Source of the DNA: a virus
Length of the DNA: 42,847 nt
Direction: 5' to 3' (one strand)
IMG/VR virus record: IMGVR_UViG_3300009506_000071
Location: 1 to 42,847 of that record
Shown: in pieces, positions 23,442 to 30,800 of the stretch
Position numbering within the stretch: position 1 is the stretch's first letter
Layout of the letters: every line of letters starts with the position of its first letter
The notes under the pieces: generated by a model
Told to the model about the DNA's origin: nothing
Database searches by the model: none
The model's input: only the letters and a program-made list of their open reading frames with translations
Position numbers and translations under genes: made by a program

Positions 23442-24342
23442 GCAGGTCCTCCACGTTCTCCCGCCACGCAGCCTTGCCGGCTTCGTAGCCGTCGCGATAG
23501 TGCGCTTGGAGCGCTCCGGCCGGGATGCCTTGGATCGTGGCTTCGATGTTCCGCAGCAGGCCGCGCAGCATCGCATTGTCTCGGCGCAGCGAGCCGGTCT
23601 CCGCGGCAACCTCCGACACTGCGGGAGCTGCCAACCAGTCGCGCGCCATCTTCACCAGCACCGTGGGCACGATGAACTCGTAGCCCCGCACGTCGACGCG
23701 GCAGAGCCCCGTGTTGGGCTCGTCGAGGAAGTCGAGCACCGTCAGCGTCTCCCAGTCAGACAGCACGAAAGCATCGCCCTTGGTCAGCGGCTCACTCTTC
23801 CACACAGGCAGGTGCTCGGGTAGCACGCGGCCCGCATCCATCACCAGCTTGTCGAAGGCGCTCACGCGGCTAGGGGACAGGCCAACGCTTGCACGCCACC
23901 GAGCGTCGTCGTCGTCCTCGATCTGCTTCGCGCGCTTCAGCCCTTCTTGCATCTTGGCGTCGAGGTCGATGGGCTCGTAGGGAGTGCACCCGTAGACGGG
24001 CTGGACGCTCGCGTTCACGTCGTCGAGCGTGCGCTCGAACGCAGCTTGGCAAACCACGGGGCACCACTCCGGGCGCACCTTGTTCGCGTCGTCGTCGTAG
24101 TCGTGCCACAGTCGTTTGCCGCCACCAGGCTTGCCGATCTTGCATACCTGAACGTCGTGAACGTGGACGCGGTTGCGGCATACCTCGCACGTTAGCTCGG
24201 GACGCTGGAGCGCTTCTTGAACGCGGTCGACGACAACCTCGGGAAGCAGCATCTCCTCGCCGTCCCGCAGCACGAGCTTGCGGATCGTCATGAAAGCGTC
24301 GACCGCGGTCGGGGGATCGCCGGGTTTGCTTTGCCAGCTCAT
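23428..24342 (-). CDS. Hypothetical protein, 304 aa, with central Cys cluster
   Basis: ATGA overlap fixes the ATG of MSWQSKPGDPP. N-terminal helices, then ELTCEVCRNRVHVHDVQVC and WCPVVCQAAF, a possible zinc site around residues 50-105. The middle is acidic (RAKQIEDDDDARWRASVG). The C-terminal 60 residues look like a coiled coil (GSLRRDNAMLRGLLRNIEAT). One of the largest proteins in this block and not recognised. Confidence 0.72.
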   Translation of the reverse strand: MSWQSKPGDPPTAVDAFMTIRKLVLRDGEEMLLPEVVVDRVQEALQRPELTCEVCRNRVHVHDVQVCKIGKPGGGKRLWHDYDDDANKVRPEWCPVVCQAAFERTLDDVNASVQPVYGCTPYEPIDLDAKMQEGLKRAKQIEDDDDARWRASVGLSPSRVSAFDKLVMDAGRVLPEHLPVWKSEPLTKGDAFVLSDWETLTVLDFLDEPNTGLCRVDVRGYEFIVPTVLVKMARDWLAAPAVSEVAAETGSLRRDNAMLRGLLRNIEATIQGIPAGALQAHYRDGYEAGKAAWRENVEDLRDEG

Positions 24343-24527
24343 AACCAGTCTCTCCGCTTGAACTCTTCGACCAGTCGCTCGGCGGAGTTGCAACACTGCT
24401 CTTCGTCAGCCTCGGACCACTCGACGAAGCAAAGCGTCGCGATGCGCCGGAGCTCCTTGCTCGCAAGCGCTTTCTTGTTTGCATCGAGCCCGTCGGCGAT
24501 GCGCTCTAACGTCGCCCTTTCGGTCAT
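24339..24527 (-). CDS. Small hypothetical protein ending in DWL, 62 aa
   Basis: ATGA overlap at both ends. Helical, with SEADEEQCCNSAERLVEEF and the ending KRRDWL. It shares its C-terminal pattern and the core KELRRIA-x-x-CFV with the next gene upstream (KELRRVACYVFV), so the two are probably paralogues. Confidence 0.7.
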   Translation of the reverse strand: MTERATLERIADGLDANKKALASKELRRIATLCFVEWSEADEEQCCNSAERLVEEFKRRDWL

Positions 24528-24874
24528 AGCCAGCCCTCTTCTTTGAATGCCCGAACCAACGTCTTCGCAGCGCTCACGGCTTCGCGCGCTCCCTCGTAGT
24601 TGCCGTCTAAACGATCGAGCGTGTACGAGCTGCGCCCGTTGCTGCGGTCGGAGTTCACGAACACGTAGCAAGCAACGCGCCGCAGCTCCTTGTGCTCGCT
24701 GGCACGAGCGTAGAGCTCTTTCCACTTGTCGCGGTCCTCGCGCAACTCGGCGAGCTCCTCGACCCAAACGGCTAGCTGCTTGTAGAACGCTGCCACGTCG
24801 TCTTTGTCCGCTCCGCCGTAGTGCGCAGCGTAGGCTCCGAGGCGTTCCACGGCGTCCCGCATCTCGGCGTTCAT
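24524..24874 (-). CDS. Hypothetical protein ending in GWL, 116 aa
   Basis: Helical N-terminal half with a likely coiled coil (LAVWVEELAELREDRDKWKE), then KELRRVACYVFVNSDRSNGR and a C-terminal helix ending KEEGWL. The second half is similar to the whole downstream 62-residue gene, suggesting duplication. Unknown function. Confidence 0.7.
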   Translation of the reverse strand: MNAEMRDAVERLGAYAAHYGGADKDDVAAFYKQLAVWVEELAELREDRDKWKELYARASEHKELRRVACYVFVNSDRSNGRSSYTLDRLDGNYEGAREAVSAAKTLVRAFKEEGWL

Positions 24875-26139
24875 AGCCAGCCCCGTTTCACCATCACGTC
24901 GACCAGCGCTTCAGCCTGCTCGCACGCCATCTCGGACAAGGCTTCGCTTACTTGCTCGTCGCTAACGTCCACCCCGGCATCGACGGCGCGTTTGATGAGT
25001 TGCTTGTCTTCCATCAGCTCTTCGTATCGGGTCCTCGCGATGTCGCGTAGCAGTTCCCGGCGCAGCGCTTCGCCCTGCTTTTCCATCAAGTCGTCGATGA
25101 CGAGCATCTTGCGCGCAGGGAGTTCCTTGGTAGCTTCGAGCTTGCCTTCCTTGTCGCGCTCGTAGGCATGCCGCACCGCGTCTTGGGTCGTGGTCGGCTT
25201 GCCGGAGCACTCGATCTTGGAAGCCTGGCAGAGCATGGCGTTCAGCCCGCACCGCGTGCACGTCTCGACCCACAAACCGATCCCGCACTGCTCCTTGGGT
25301 CCGCTGAAGTCGTGCCCGCCCTGCGCGGCCTTCGCGCTTTCCTCGATCTTCCTATGGACGTGCGACCCGAGTCCCTGCTCCCGCGCTCGCTGGAACTGCC
25401 GCAGCGTTTGTGGGCAAGGGTCGTCGTCGCTCCACTGGACCGTGATGCGGTTCGGCCTGCACATGACGCAGGAGCACGCGGCCTGCTGCCGAAGCGGGCA
25501 CCACGAGACGCGACCGTCTTCGTCGGGCTCATCCGTGGTGAATGCTTTGCCCGTCAGGTTGCATGAGCTTTCGTAAGTATCGTGGTTGTGGAACGGGCAA
25601 TTGAAGCAACCTTGCGCGTCGATGGTCCAACGCGCTTGCTCCAGCATGCCGTCGTCCTTCGCCGCTTCCAGCTTCGGGTCGTCGGTTACTTCGTGGAGGT
25701 CCCAGTTAGGCAGGTCCGACTCGGGGTCCCACCCGACCCCGTTGTCGCCCCACTCGACGAAGACCCTGTGGATCTTCGAGCGCAGCGGGCACCCGGCTGG
25801 CGCCCGCGTGTCGGTCGTGTCCAAGCTCGGGTCCAAGTTGCACCGCTGGACGTCGCGGCAGAACGGCCCGCGGAACGGGCATCCGATGCACCCGCCCACG
25901 AGCGCATGGCGCGTCGTCTGCTCGGCCATACGCTCTCGCGCTTGCAGCTCCTCGGGGCTCGCTGTCGTCGGGTCATACCCTACTCTTCCGCCTTCGTTTG
26001 TCATGACTCCCTCCTTGGTCATCGGTTGCGTCGCATCTTCTACCGCGACGCGCAGCGCGTCCAGCTTCGGTCTCGAACGTAGGTCGCCGCAGTACGCGAC
26101 GGCCGCGTCGAAGACCGGACGCATGAAGTCGCGTGGCAC
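24871..26139 (-). CDS. Large Cys-rich protein with duplicated Cys modules, 422 aa
   Basis: The GTG start is a choice: ATG 26124 is possible, and ATG 26004 has the best ribosome binding site (AGGAGGGAGTC), but codon use upstream of 26004 still looks coding. Two repeated modules, CIGCPFRGPFCRDVQRCNL...CPLR and CFNCPFHNHDTYESSCNL...CPLR, are followed by CSCVMCRPN and CTRCGLNAMLC. Each could bind metal; the CxxC...C...C spacing would also suit an iron-sulfur cluster. The C-terminus is helical and ends VMVKRGWL, like the two genes downstream. No enzyme family recognised. Confidence 0.75.
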   Translation of the reverse strand: MPRDFMRPVFDAAVAYCGDLRSRPKLDALRVAVEDATQPMTKEGVMTNEGGRVGYDPTTASPEELQARERMAEQTTRHALVGGCIGCPFRGPFCRDVQRCNLDPSLDTTDTRAPAGCPLRSKIHRVFVEWGDNGVGWDPESDLPNWDLHEVTDDPKLEAAKDDGMLEQARWTIDAQGCFNCPFHNHDTYESSCNLTGKAFTTDEPDEDGRVSWCPLRQQAACSCVMCRPNRITVQWSDDDPCPQTLRQFQRAREQGLGSHVHRKIEESAKAAQGGHDFSGPKEQCGIGLWVETCTRCGLNAMLCQASKIECSGKPTTTQDAVRHAYERDKEGKLEATKELPARKMLVIDDLMEKQGEALRRELLRDIARTRYEELMEDKQLIKRAVDAGVDVSDEQVSEALSEMACEQAEALVDVMVKRGWL

Positions 26140-26152
26140 CCGTCGCAGCCGC

Positions 26153-26392
26153 TCATGAGCAACAGCTCGGGTTCTTCGGGCAGGCAGTCCGCCCTTTGCA
26201 GTTGCCCGGGTCGTAGCAGAAACTTGGGCAATCGCTCCGCACGTCGAGGCGCGGGTTGGCCGGGTACGGCAGCGGCTCCAGCTTCACGGGAACGTCGAAC
26301 GCACGAGCTCGCGCCCGCGCTTCGTCGAGGTCCTTCGCTTCGATGCACCCCGAGGAGCGCTTCGCGAACGTCACCCAGTAAAAGTTCTGCAC
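26153..26392 (-). CDS. Small Cys-rich phage protein, 79 aa
   Basis: GTG with GGAGGG upstream. The C-terminal half, DVRSDCPSFCYDPGNCKGRT followed by ACPKNPSCCS, has seven Cys in a pattern I have seen in other phage accessory proteins. The N-terminus is alpha/beta (FYWVTFAKRSSGCIEAKDLD). Function unknown. Confidence 0.75.
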   Translation of the reverse strand: MQNFYWVTFAKRSSGCIEAKDLDEARARARAFDVPVKLEPLPYPANPRLDVRSDCPSFCYDPGNCKGRTACPKNPSCCS

Positions 26393-26394
26393 GG

Positions 26395-26571
26395 CTACCC
26401 TCCTATGAGCGCGCGAACGAGCCGAGCCAAGTCGTGGCGCGTCATCACTTCCAGCATCGTGTCAACCTCCGACGCAGCGTTCGCGCCATCGCGGATCTTG
26501 TCCAGGTACTTCGCGACGATCGGGTCGTTCAGCCGCCTGTTCGCTTCCCTCAGCTTTCCTATGTCGAGCAT
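26395..26571 (-). CDS. Small helical protein, 58 aa
   Basis: ATG with GGAGGAAAGA upstream, overlapping the previous gene by 13 bases. Entirely helical (LDIGKLREANRRLNDPIV, TMLEVMTRHDLARLVRAL). Longer in-frame extension lies over the neighbour gene and is not credible. Unknown function. Confidence 0.65.
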   Translation of the reverse strand: MLDIGKLREANRRLNDPIVAKYLDKIRDGANAASEVDTMLEVMTRHDLARLVRALIGG

Positions 26572-26921
26572 TCTTTCCTCCAGTCGTTGTCGTCCCACGG
26601 GCACTCGCCCGCTTGGATGCAATCCCACTCGTGCTCCGTCGGTTGTCGGAACTTGCCGACGAGCTCCGCTTCCACGTGCTCGGCGTAGTCGCCGCAGCGG
26701 TGGTACTCGGTCTTGCCTTCCCAAACCGATACGCCGTGCGGCGCGTTGTCGAGCCCGAAGTCTTCGAGGTACGCGAGTCCGGCTTCGTGCATCTCGAACC
26801 GCACGTGCGGGCCTACCGTCCACAGCACGACCCCGCGTCGATAGGCGTCGCTCGCAACCACAGCCAGCGACGGCTTGTCCCACGCCGAGCTTGGGTAGCC
26901 ATCCCACTTGTCGTCACTCAT
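26559..26921 (-). CDS. Hypothetical protein, 120 aa
   Basis: Mixed alpha/beta with many Trp and acidic residues: KPSLAVVASDAYRRGVVLWT, GPHVRFEMHEAGLAYLEDFG, HEWDCIQAGECPWDDNDW. Not recognised. Overlaps both neighbours. Confidence 0.7.
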   Translation of the reverse strand: MSDDKWDGYPSSAWDKPSLAVVASDAYRRGVVLWTVGPHVRFEMHEAGLAYLEDFGLDNAPHGVSVWEGKTEYHRCGDYAEHVEAELVGKFRQPTEHEWDCIQAGECPWDDNDWRKECST

Positions 26922-27138
26922 CAGTTGTCTCCCTTCTTGCCCGCCGACGTGCGGGCGCGTTCCAGTCCACGGTGCAGCTCGGCCCGCACAGGATCGTCCC
27001 GACGGGTTCGGGCCCGTCGATGGTCATCGGCCTGCCGCAGTTGTCGCAGCGCTCCTCCCACGGGCCACCGCAGCTCGGGCACGAGCTCTCGTAGTAACAG
27101 ATGTCGCAGTAGGAGCAGTAGAAGTCGGGGCTAGGCAT
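26914..27138 (-). CDS. Zinc-binding small protein, 74 aa
   Basis: ATG with GGAGGACCG upstream. Contains YCSYCDICYYESSCPSCGG, CDNCGRPM and ILCGPSC, i.e. four CxxC-type pairs, enough for two zinc sites. The tail is basic. Likely a double zinc ribbon; partner unknown. Confidence 0.75.
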   Translation of the reverse strand: MPSPDFYCSYCDICYYESSCPSCGGPWEERCDNCGRPMTIDGPEPVGTILCGPSCTVDWNAPARRRARRETTDE

Positions 27139-27385
27139 CGCGGTCCTCCATGACCGCTTTGCCCACGACGCTGTCGACCGGCTTCAGCTCGACTCCCTTC
27201 CACGGGAACAGAGCAACCACGCCGCCGTGCCAGCGAGCGCAGCTCGGGCAAACCTGCCGGCGCTCCGAGAACACCGACTCGCCGAGAAGCATCGTGTCTT
27301 GGAGCTCCCACGCCGTCTTGGCCCCGCACTCGGGGCACAGGGGCGCGCCATCGGAGGCCGGGCGCGGACAGAGATCGTTATCCAT
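27131..27385 (-). CDS. Zinc-ribbon protein, 84 aa
   Basis: Start at MDNDLCPRP by GGAGGTTGACG upstream. It contains LCPECGAKTAWEL and RRQVCPSCARWHGG, a CxxC...CxxC ribbon. The ending is beta-rich. Unknown role. Confidence 0.72.
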   Translation of the reverse strand: MDNDLCPRPASDGAPLCPECGAKTAWELQDTMLLGESVFSERRQVCPSCARWHGGVVALFPWKGVELKPVDSVVGKAVMEDRDA

Positions 27386-27387
27386 CG

Positions 27388-27708
27388 TCAACCTCCAGGC
27401 TTGCAATGGCAATCCACGTCCGGGTTGCTCCCGCAGCTCGGGCAACGAAAGTCGAGTTCGTCCGCGAGGACGAACGGCGGGGTCGGCTTCGAGACTTCCC
27501 CACCCGCGCCGAAAACTTCGTACGCCGCGATCGCTACTGCCACGGCCGACTGCGGGTGCGCCGCCTTCTTGGCCTCAGCGAAAACTGCCAGCAACAACTC
27601 ACGCTCGAACTGGAGCGCGTCTGCGAAAGGGCGCGAGTCCTCGTCGAAGTCGCACAAATACTCAAGCTCGTACCAGGCGGAGTCGCCTCGTTGCCTTGCT
27701 TCAGCCAT
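27388..27708 (-). CDS. Hypothetical protein with C-terminal CxxC, 106 aa
   Basis: ATG of MAEARQRGDS, with GGGAGG a little far upstream. Helical (FADALQFERELLLAVFAEAK) with a C-terminal FRCPSCGSNPDVDCHC, a likely zinc knuckle. The end overlaps nothing; two bases separate it from the next gene. Confidence 0.7.
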   Translation of the reverse strand: MAEARQRGDSAWYELEYLCDFDEDSRPFADALQFERELLLAVFAEAKKAAHPQSAVAVAIAAYEVFGAGGEVSKPTPPFVLADELDFRCPSCGSNPDVDCHCKPGG

Positions 27709-28417
27709 GTTGCCCGTGCCTCCCTTCCTGGTAGGCCCGCACGCGCTCCTCGGCTTCCGCTTTGCTGAACGGCTCCCCGTAGTCCAGCCGTGCGTCGGCC
27801 ACGACGCAGCGGGCATCCAGCAGCCCGCGATGGATCATGAAGTCCACCGCGGCCGCCATCATGTCGGCCGCGATCTTGTCGAAGGGACGCCCGACCTCGA
27901 AGTCCATCGTTAGGTCCTGCTTGTCGTAGGCCAGCGCCTCCCACAAGCGCCAGCGAAGCTCGCGGTAGTCGGTGCAGTCCTCCTTCGGAACGACGTGCAC
28001 GAGCACCCGCTGGCGCGCCACGTCGATGTCGGCGTGGACCGTCTCGACCCCGTCGACCGCGCGCACCTGCTCCTCGATGCCCGGAGGCATGCGGTCCCTG
28101 CGAACGAAGCGCATGATGGCGTCGCAGTTCATGCACCAAGCCGTGAACTCGTTGCCCGCGAACGGCGCGAACGCGACGAACTTCTGCTGGCAGCGGGTAC
28201 ACTCGACCTCCATGCGGTCCATCTCCCCCGCCATCCCCGCCGTGCGCTTCGGCGCCTTCGGGTTCGGGTAGCAGTTCAAAAGCTTCTTGCAGAACGTGCA
28301 GGCCACGGTGCTGGCTCCGTGCTCCAGCGGTCCTGCGACGAGGAACTGCGAGCCGCACTCCATGCAATCGACGGTCACGGTCTCGAACTCCGCGATCTCT
28401 AGCTTGTCGTCACTCAT
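27701..28417 (-). CDS. Double zinc-ribbon protein, 238 aa
   Basis: ATG with AAAGG upstream. Residues 15-50 hold VDCMECGSQFLV and VACTFCKKLLNC; residues 70-105 hold VECTRCQQKFVA and AWCMNCDAIMRF, two ribbons in tandem. A folded alpha/beta region follows (QRVLVHVVPKEDCTDYRELR), and an acidic helix ends the protein. Possibly a nucleic-acid-binding accessory protein. Confidence 0.75.
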   Translation of the reverse strand: MSDDKLEIAEFETVTVDCMECGSQFLVAGPLEHGASTVACTFCKKLLNCYPNPKAPKRTAGMAGEMDRMEVECTRCQQKFVAFAPFAGNEFTAWCMNCDAIMRFVRRDRMPPGIEEQVRAVDGVETVHADIDVARQRVLVHVVPKEDCTDYRELRWRLWEALAYDKQDLTMDFEVGRPFDKIAADMMAAAVDFMIHRGLLDARCVVADARLDYGEPFSKAEAEERVRAYQEGRHGQHG

Positions 28418-28601
28418 CCTTTGCCCCTTTCAAGTTCGTCACGAGCAGGACGCACCGCTCGTTCCTGATGATTGCTCGGCCGTCCGGCACGGCGTCGTTC
28501 TCTACGACGTCGATCTCGAACGGTCCAACGCTGTGCTTCCTGCTCGGGAATAGCTCGTCGGAACAAACGAAGCGCGACAGGTCGAGGACGCGCTCAACCA
28601 T
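28410..28601 (-). CDS. Small hypothetical protein, 63 aa
   Basis: ATG start and overlaps of 8 bases on both sides. Beta-rich, with LFPSRKHSVGPFEIDVVEND and RNERCVLLVTNLKG. Unknown function. Confidence 0.65.
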   Translation of the reverse strand: MVERVLDLSRFVCSDELFPSRKHSVGPFEIDVVENDAVPDGRAIIRNERCVLLVTNLKGAKDE

Positions 28602-28776
28602 CGTAGGACTCGCCGATCTGTCGGTACGTTCCGCCGCAAGCGAAGTCGCAGCTCCCGCCTTCGTTCACGCCAGGGTAGTCCTCGCGTTCGTGCCCGCACC
28701 CGTCGCATTGCCAGCGGTAGCGCAAGTTCAACTCCCGCACGTCGTTCCACTCTCGGTCGTCGTCATACCATCTCAT
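28594..28776 (-). CDS. Small zinc-ribbon-like protein, 60 aa
   Basis: The ATG of MRWYDDDREW is chosen because GGAGGGAG is eight bases upstream, while the GTG two codons earlier is too close to it. Contains WQCDGCGHEREDYPG and CDFACGGTY, a CxxC...C...C set. Likely binds zinc. Confidence 0.68.
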   Translation of the reverse strand: MRWYDDDREWNDVRELNLRYRWQCDGCGHEREDYPGVNEGGSCDFACGGTYRQIGESYDG

Positions 28777-28803
28777 CGTCACTCCCTCCCTGCTTGCGCC
28801 AGC

Positions 28804-29406
28804 CTACGGCGCCTCGGGGTGCGGGACCAACCAAACGCCGGCCGGCGCGAGCTCGCTCAAGAAAAGTTGGTTCAGCACCATCCATGGTTCGTGGTTGGGC
28901 GTCTCGGCCGGGTGCCTGCCGTCGAAGGCCCGCAGGTGCCTGTCCGCTTCGGCGAGGCTGGTTACCAAGACGGGTGCAGGCCCGATGCCGACGCAGACGA
29001 CGCAGGGGCGATAGCAGTGGAGCCACTTGGGCGGAGCGCACTGCTCGACGTAGACGTTCGCGCCCGACGCGATCCGAGTTAGGTGCGCGAACTTCGGCGT
29101 CGACTTGTAGGCGATCTCGTCGACCTCCTTGGCTACCGCGTCCGCCTGTTGCTGGAAGACGAGCTTCGCGAGGTTGGGAGCGCAAGACGCGCGCAGCCTA
29201 GCCCCTTCGGCGTAGCACGCCGCAGCGCTGATACCGTCGGTGACCAGGATGCCCGCGCGGTTTTGGAGCTCAACGTCCCGGTTGCACTCGGGGCAGCGGA
29301 TCGTCTCGTGCTCGCCGTCAACCAGGAGCTTGCGCCCTGTCGTCCAGAACTTCTTCTTGCACTCCCAGCACCGGACGAACGTTACGCCTTCGTCGAGGGT
29401 CGTCAC
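28804..29406 (-). CDS. Zinc-ribbon hypothetical protein, 200 aa
   Basis: GTG in a GTGA overlap with the end of the frameshifted gene upstream. Residues 10-45 hold VRCWECKKKFWTTGRKLL and IRCPECNRDVEL, a zinc ribbon. The rest is a helical-mixed domain with further Cys (HCYRPCVVCVGIG). The frame stays open upstream into the preceding gene, so an N-terminally longer form without a frameshift is formally possible but gives an Arg-rich junction. Confidence 0.7.
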   Translation of the reverse strand: MTTLDEGVTFVRCWECKKKFWTTGRKLLVDGEHETIRCPECNRDVELQNRAGILVTDGISAAACYAEGARLRASCAPNLAKLVFQQQADAVAKEVDEIAYKSTPKFAHLTRIASGANVYVEQCAPPKWLHCYRPCVVCVGIGPAPVLVTSLAEADRHLRAFDGRHPAETPNHEPWMVLNQLFLSELAPAGVWLVPHPEAP

Positions 29407-29550
29407 GGCGCCTCCGGGTATTGCTTGTCGTACTCGTCGACGGCGAAGCTTAGCTTCAAGACTCGGTTCTCGACTGTGGGTCGCAAGCGCGCAGCTTGTG
29501 CAAACCCACAAAGTTGTCTCGTCGTCGCTCAAGTCTTGGCAAGGGCTCAC
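29403..29550 (-). CDS. Small gene with apparent +1 frameshift
   Basis: The start (GTG, GTGA overlap with the upstream stop) and the stop (TGA, GTGA overlap with the downstream start) are both typical of this genome but lie in different frames; the 148-base span is one base more than a multiple of three. First frame: MSPCQDLSDDETTLWVCTSC. Second frame: RPTVENRVLKLSFAVDEYDK then QYPEAP. Both parts look coding. A mutation, sequence error or programmed shift would explain this. Confidence 0.55.
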
Positions 29551-29738
29551 GGCAGCAACTCCTTGACGAGATCCTCGTAAGACTTGCCCGTGACGAGCGG
29601 GGCTGCCTCGACCTCGTGGTAAGACCAGCCCAAACGCTCGTGCAGGTTGTTGGCTTCCTGTTCGTCGAACAGGACCGCGAGGACTTTGCCGCACTCGACC
29701 GGCGACTCCTGCCGGCGTAGCACGTACACGGTCGTCAC
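29547..29738 (-). CDS. Small hypothetical protein, 63 aa
   Basis: GTG start in a GTGA overlap. The product, beginning MTTVYVLRRQESPVECGKVL, then AVLFDEQEANNLHERLGWSY, is a compact alpha/beta unit ending in KSYEDLVKELLP. Not recognised. Confidence 0.7.
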   Translation of the reverse strand: MTTVYVLRRQESPVECGKVLAVLFDEQEANNLHERLGWSYHEVEAAPLVTGKSYEDLVKELLP

Positions 29739-30025
29739 GGCGTCCGCTCCTTTCGGATGCGAAGCTCGTCCCGCATGCGTTGCTGGCAAAGCTCGATCGC
29801 CCGCATCACTTCCCCGAACGGCTCCGTCGTTACGAGGTTTTCGTCGCTGCGCATCGTCAGCACCGTCCCCGCGTCGCCTTCTTCGTCGTCCTCGTCCAGT
29901 TCGCGCACGTGAACGCTCACGATGTCTTCCCATCGCACTGCGAACGGGTCCCCGACTACGTCGAGCAGCACTATCCAGCCAAGCGGAACCTCGTCGACCA
30001 CGGTTACCTTCTTCTCTTCGCTCAT
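29735..30025 (-). CDS. Hypothetical acidic protein, 96 aa
   Basis: ATG with GGAGGGAGGC upstream. Beta-rich N-terminus (KKVTVVDEVPLGWIVLLDVV), an acidic loop (RELDEDDEEGDAG), and a C-terminal basic helix (MRAIELCQQRMRDELRIRKE). Unknown function. Confidence 0.7.
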   Translation of the reverse strand: MSEEKKVTVVDEVPLGWIVLLDVVGDPFAVRWEDIVSVHVRELDEDDEEGDAGTVLTMRSDENLVTTEPFGEVMRAIELCQQRMRDELRIRKERTP

Positions 30026-30696
30026 CGTATGCCTCCCTCCAGTTCAAGTCCGCACCAACGTTCCGTGATAGTCAGCGGGTTCGCGGTGCCGTAGGTGTCG
30101 CGTGCTAGCTTGGCCCAAGCTTCCCGTCCACCCGAGACGAAGGCGTGGGCCCATCGCAGCGCAGCCGGCAACGGCACCATCGCGCTCGGCAGTCCGAAGC
30201 GCTGCGAGATCCTGTCGCAGCGCCGGATCGTCGCGGTGGTGTAGTCGCCCAGGTTCGGAGTCGGGACCATAGCGTCGGGGTCGGAGCAAACCGACGGCGC
30301 CTGCGGCTTGCACGCGAAGTACCCGCGGCAAGCGTCGGGGCGATCCTCGTACACGGTGCAATCGAAGTACACGCCCAGCAGCGGGCACGTGATCTGCCGC
30401 ACGAACCAGGAGCGGTTAGTGGTGCCGTGCTTCAGCAACTCCTTCTCCTGCGCCTCGCAAATCGGAAGGATGCTCCGCTCCAGCCACGCAGCTTTGCCCT
30501 GCTCCTCCAGCGAGCGAACGATCGCGACTGCCTCGACTACGAAGCAGGTCACGACGAACTTGCAGCACTGGTGGCAGCCGCGCTCGCACGCCACCTTCGC
30601 CTCGCACTGCTCCAACGCGACCGCAACCTGCGCGTCGGTCTCGGTCCTCGATGCCCGCAGCTTCGCGGCTACCTTGAAAGTCAATCCTTGCTCCAT
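30022..30696 (-). CDS. YkgJ-family putative metal-chelating Cys protein, 224 aa
   Basis: ATG of MEQGLTFKVAAKLR; the upstream region has no strong ribosome binding site. The family signature is present: CERGCHQCCKFVVTCFVVEA (37-56), a helical region, CPLLGVYFDCTVYEDRPDAC and CRGYFACKP. YkgJ/CxxxCxxCC proteins bind zinc or an iron-sulfur cluster; some are oxidoreductases or flagellar modification enzymes, but most are uncharacterised. It is the largest recognisable enzyme-like gene near the terminase and may be a chaperone or modifier. Confidence 0.82.
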   Translation of the reverse strand: MEQGLTFKVAAKLRASRTETDAQVAVALEQCEAKVACERGCHQCCKFVVTCFVVEAVAIVRSLEEQGKAAWLERSILPICEAQEKELLKHGTTNRSWFVRQITCPLLGVYFDCTVYEDRPDACRGYFACKPQAPSVCSDPDAMVPTPNLGDYTTATIRRCDRISQRFGLPSAMVPLPAALRWAHAFVSGGREAWAKLARDTYGTANPLTITERWCGLELEGGIR

Positions 30697-30800
30697 GCTT
30701 GACAACCCTGCCTTTCGTTCTACTCTCTCGCCGTTCCTCCTTGCGTTGATGAACGGCTTTGCCTGACCGCCCCTGTCATAGCTCGCAGGGGCGGTCGTTT
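30697..30800. terminator. Strong hairpin at the end of an operon unit
   Basis: GACCGCCCCTG (30765-30775) pairs perfectly with CAGGGGCGGTC (30786-30796), an 11-base stem with a 10-base loop, followed by GTTTTC on the plus strand. On the minus strand the hairpin encloses the stop of the gene 30776-31690 but has no T tract. It could act as an intrinsic terminator for plus-strand RNA, or as an mRNA stabiliser or processing site for minus-strand RNA. The rest of the gap shows no promoter consensus. Confidence 0.55.

Noticed and set aside
30697-30764. Promoter with TTGACA-like box near the YkgJ-like gene
   Set aside because: The TTGACA lies on the plus strand with no suitable -10 box and no plus-strand gene follows.
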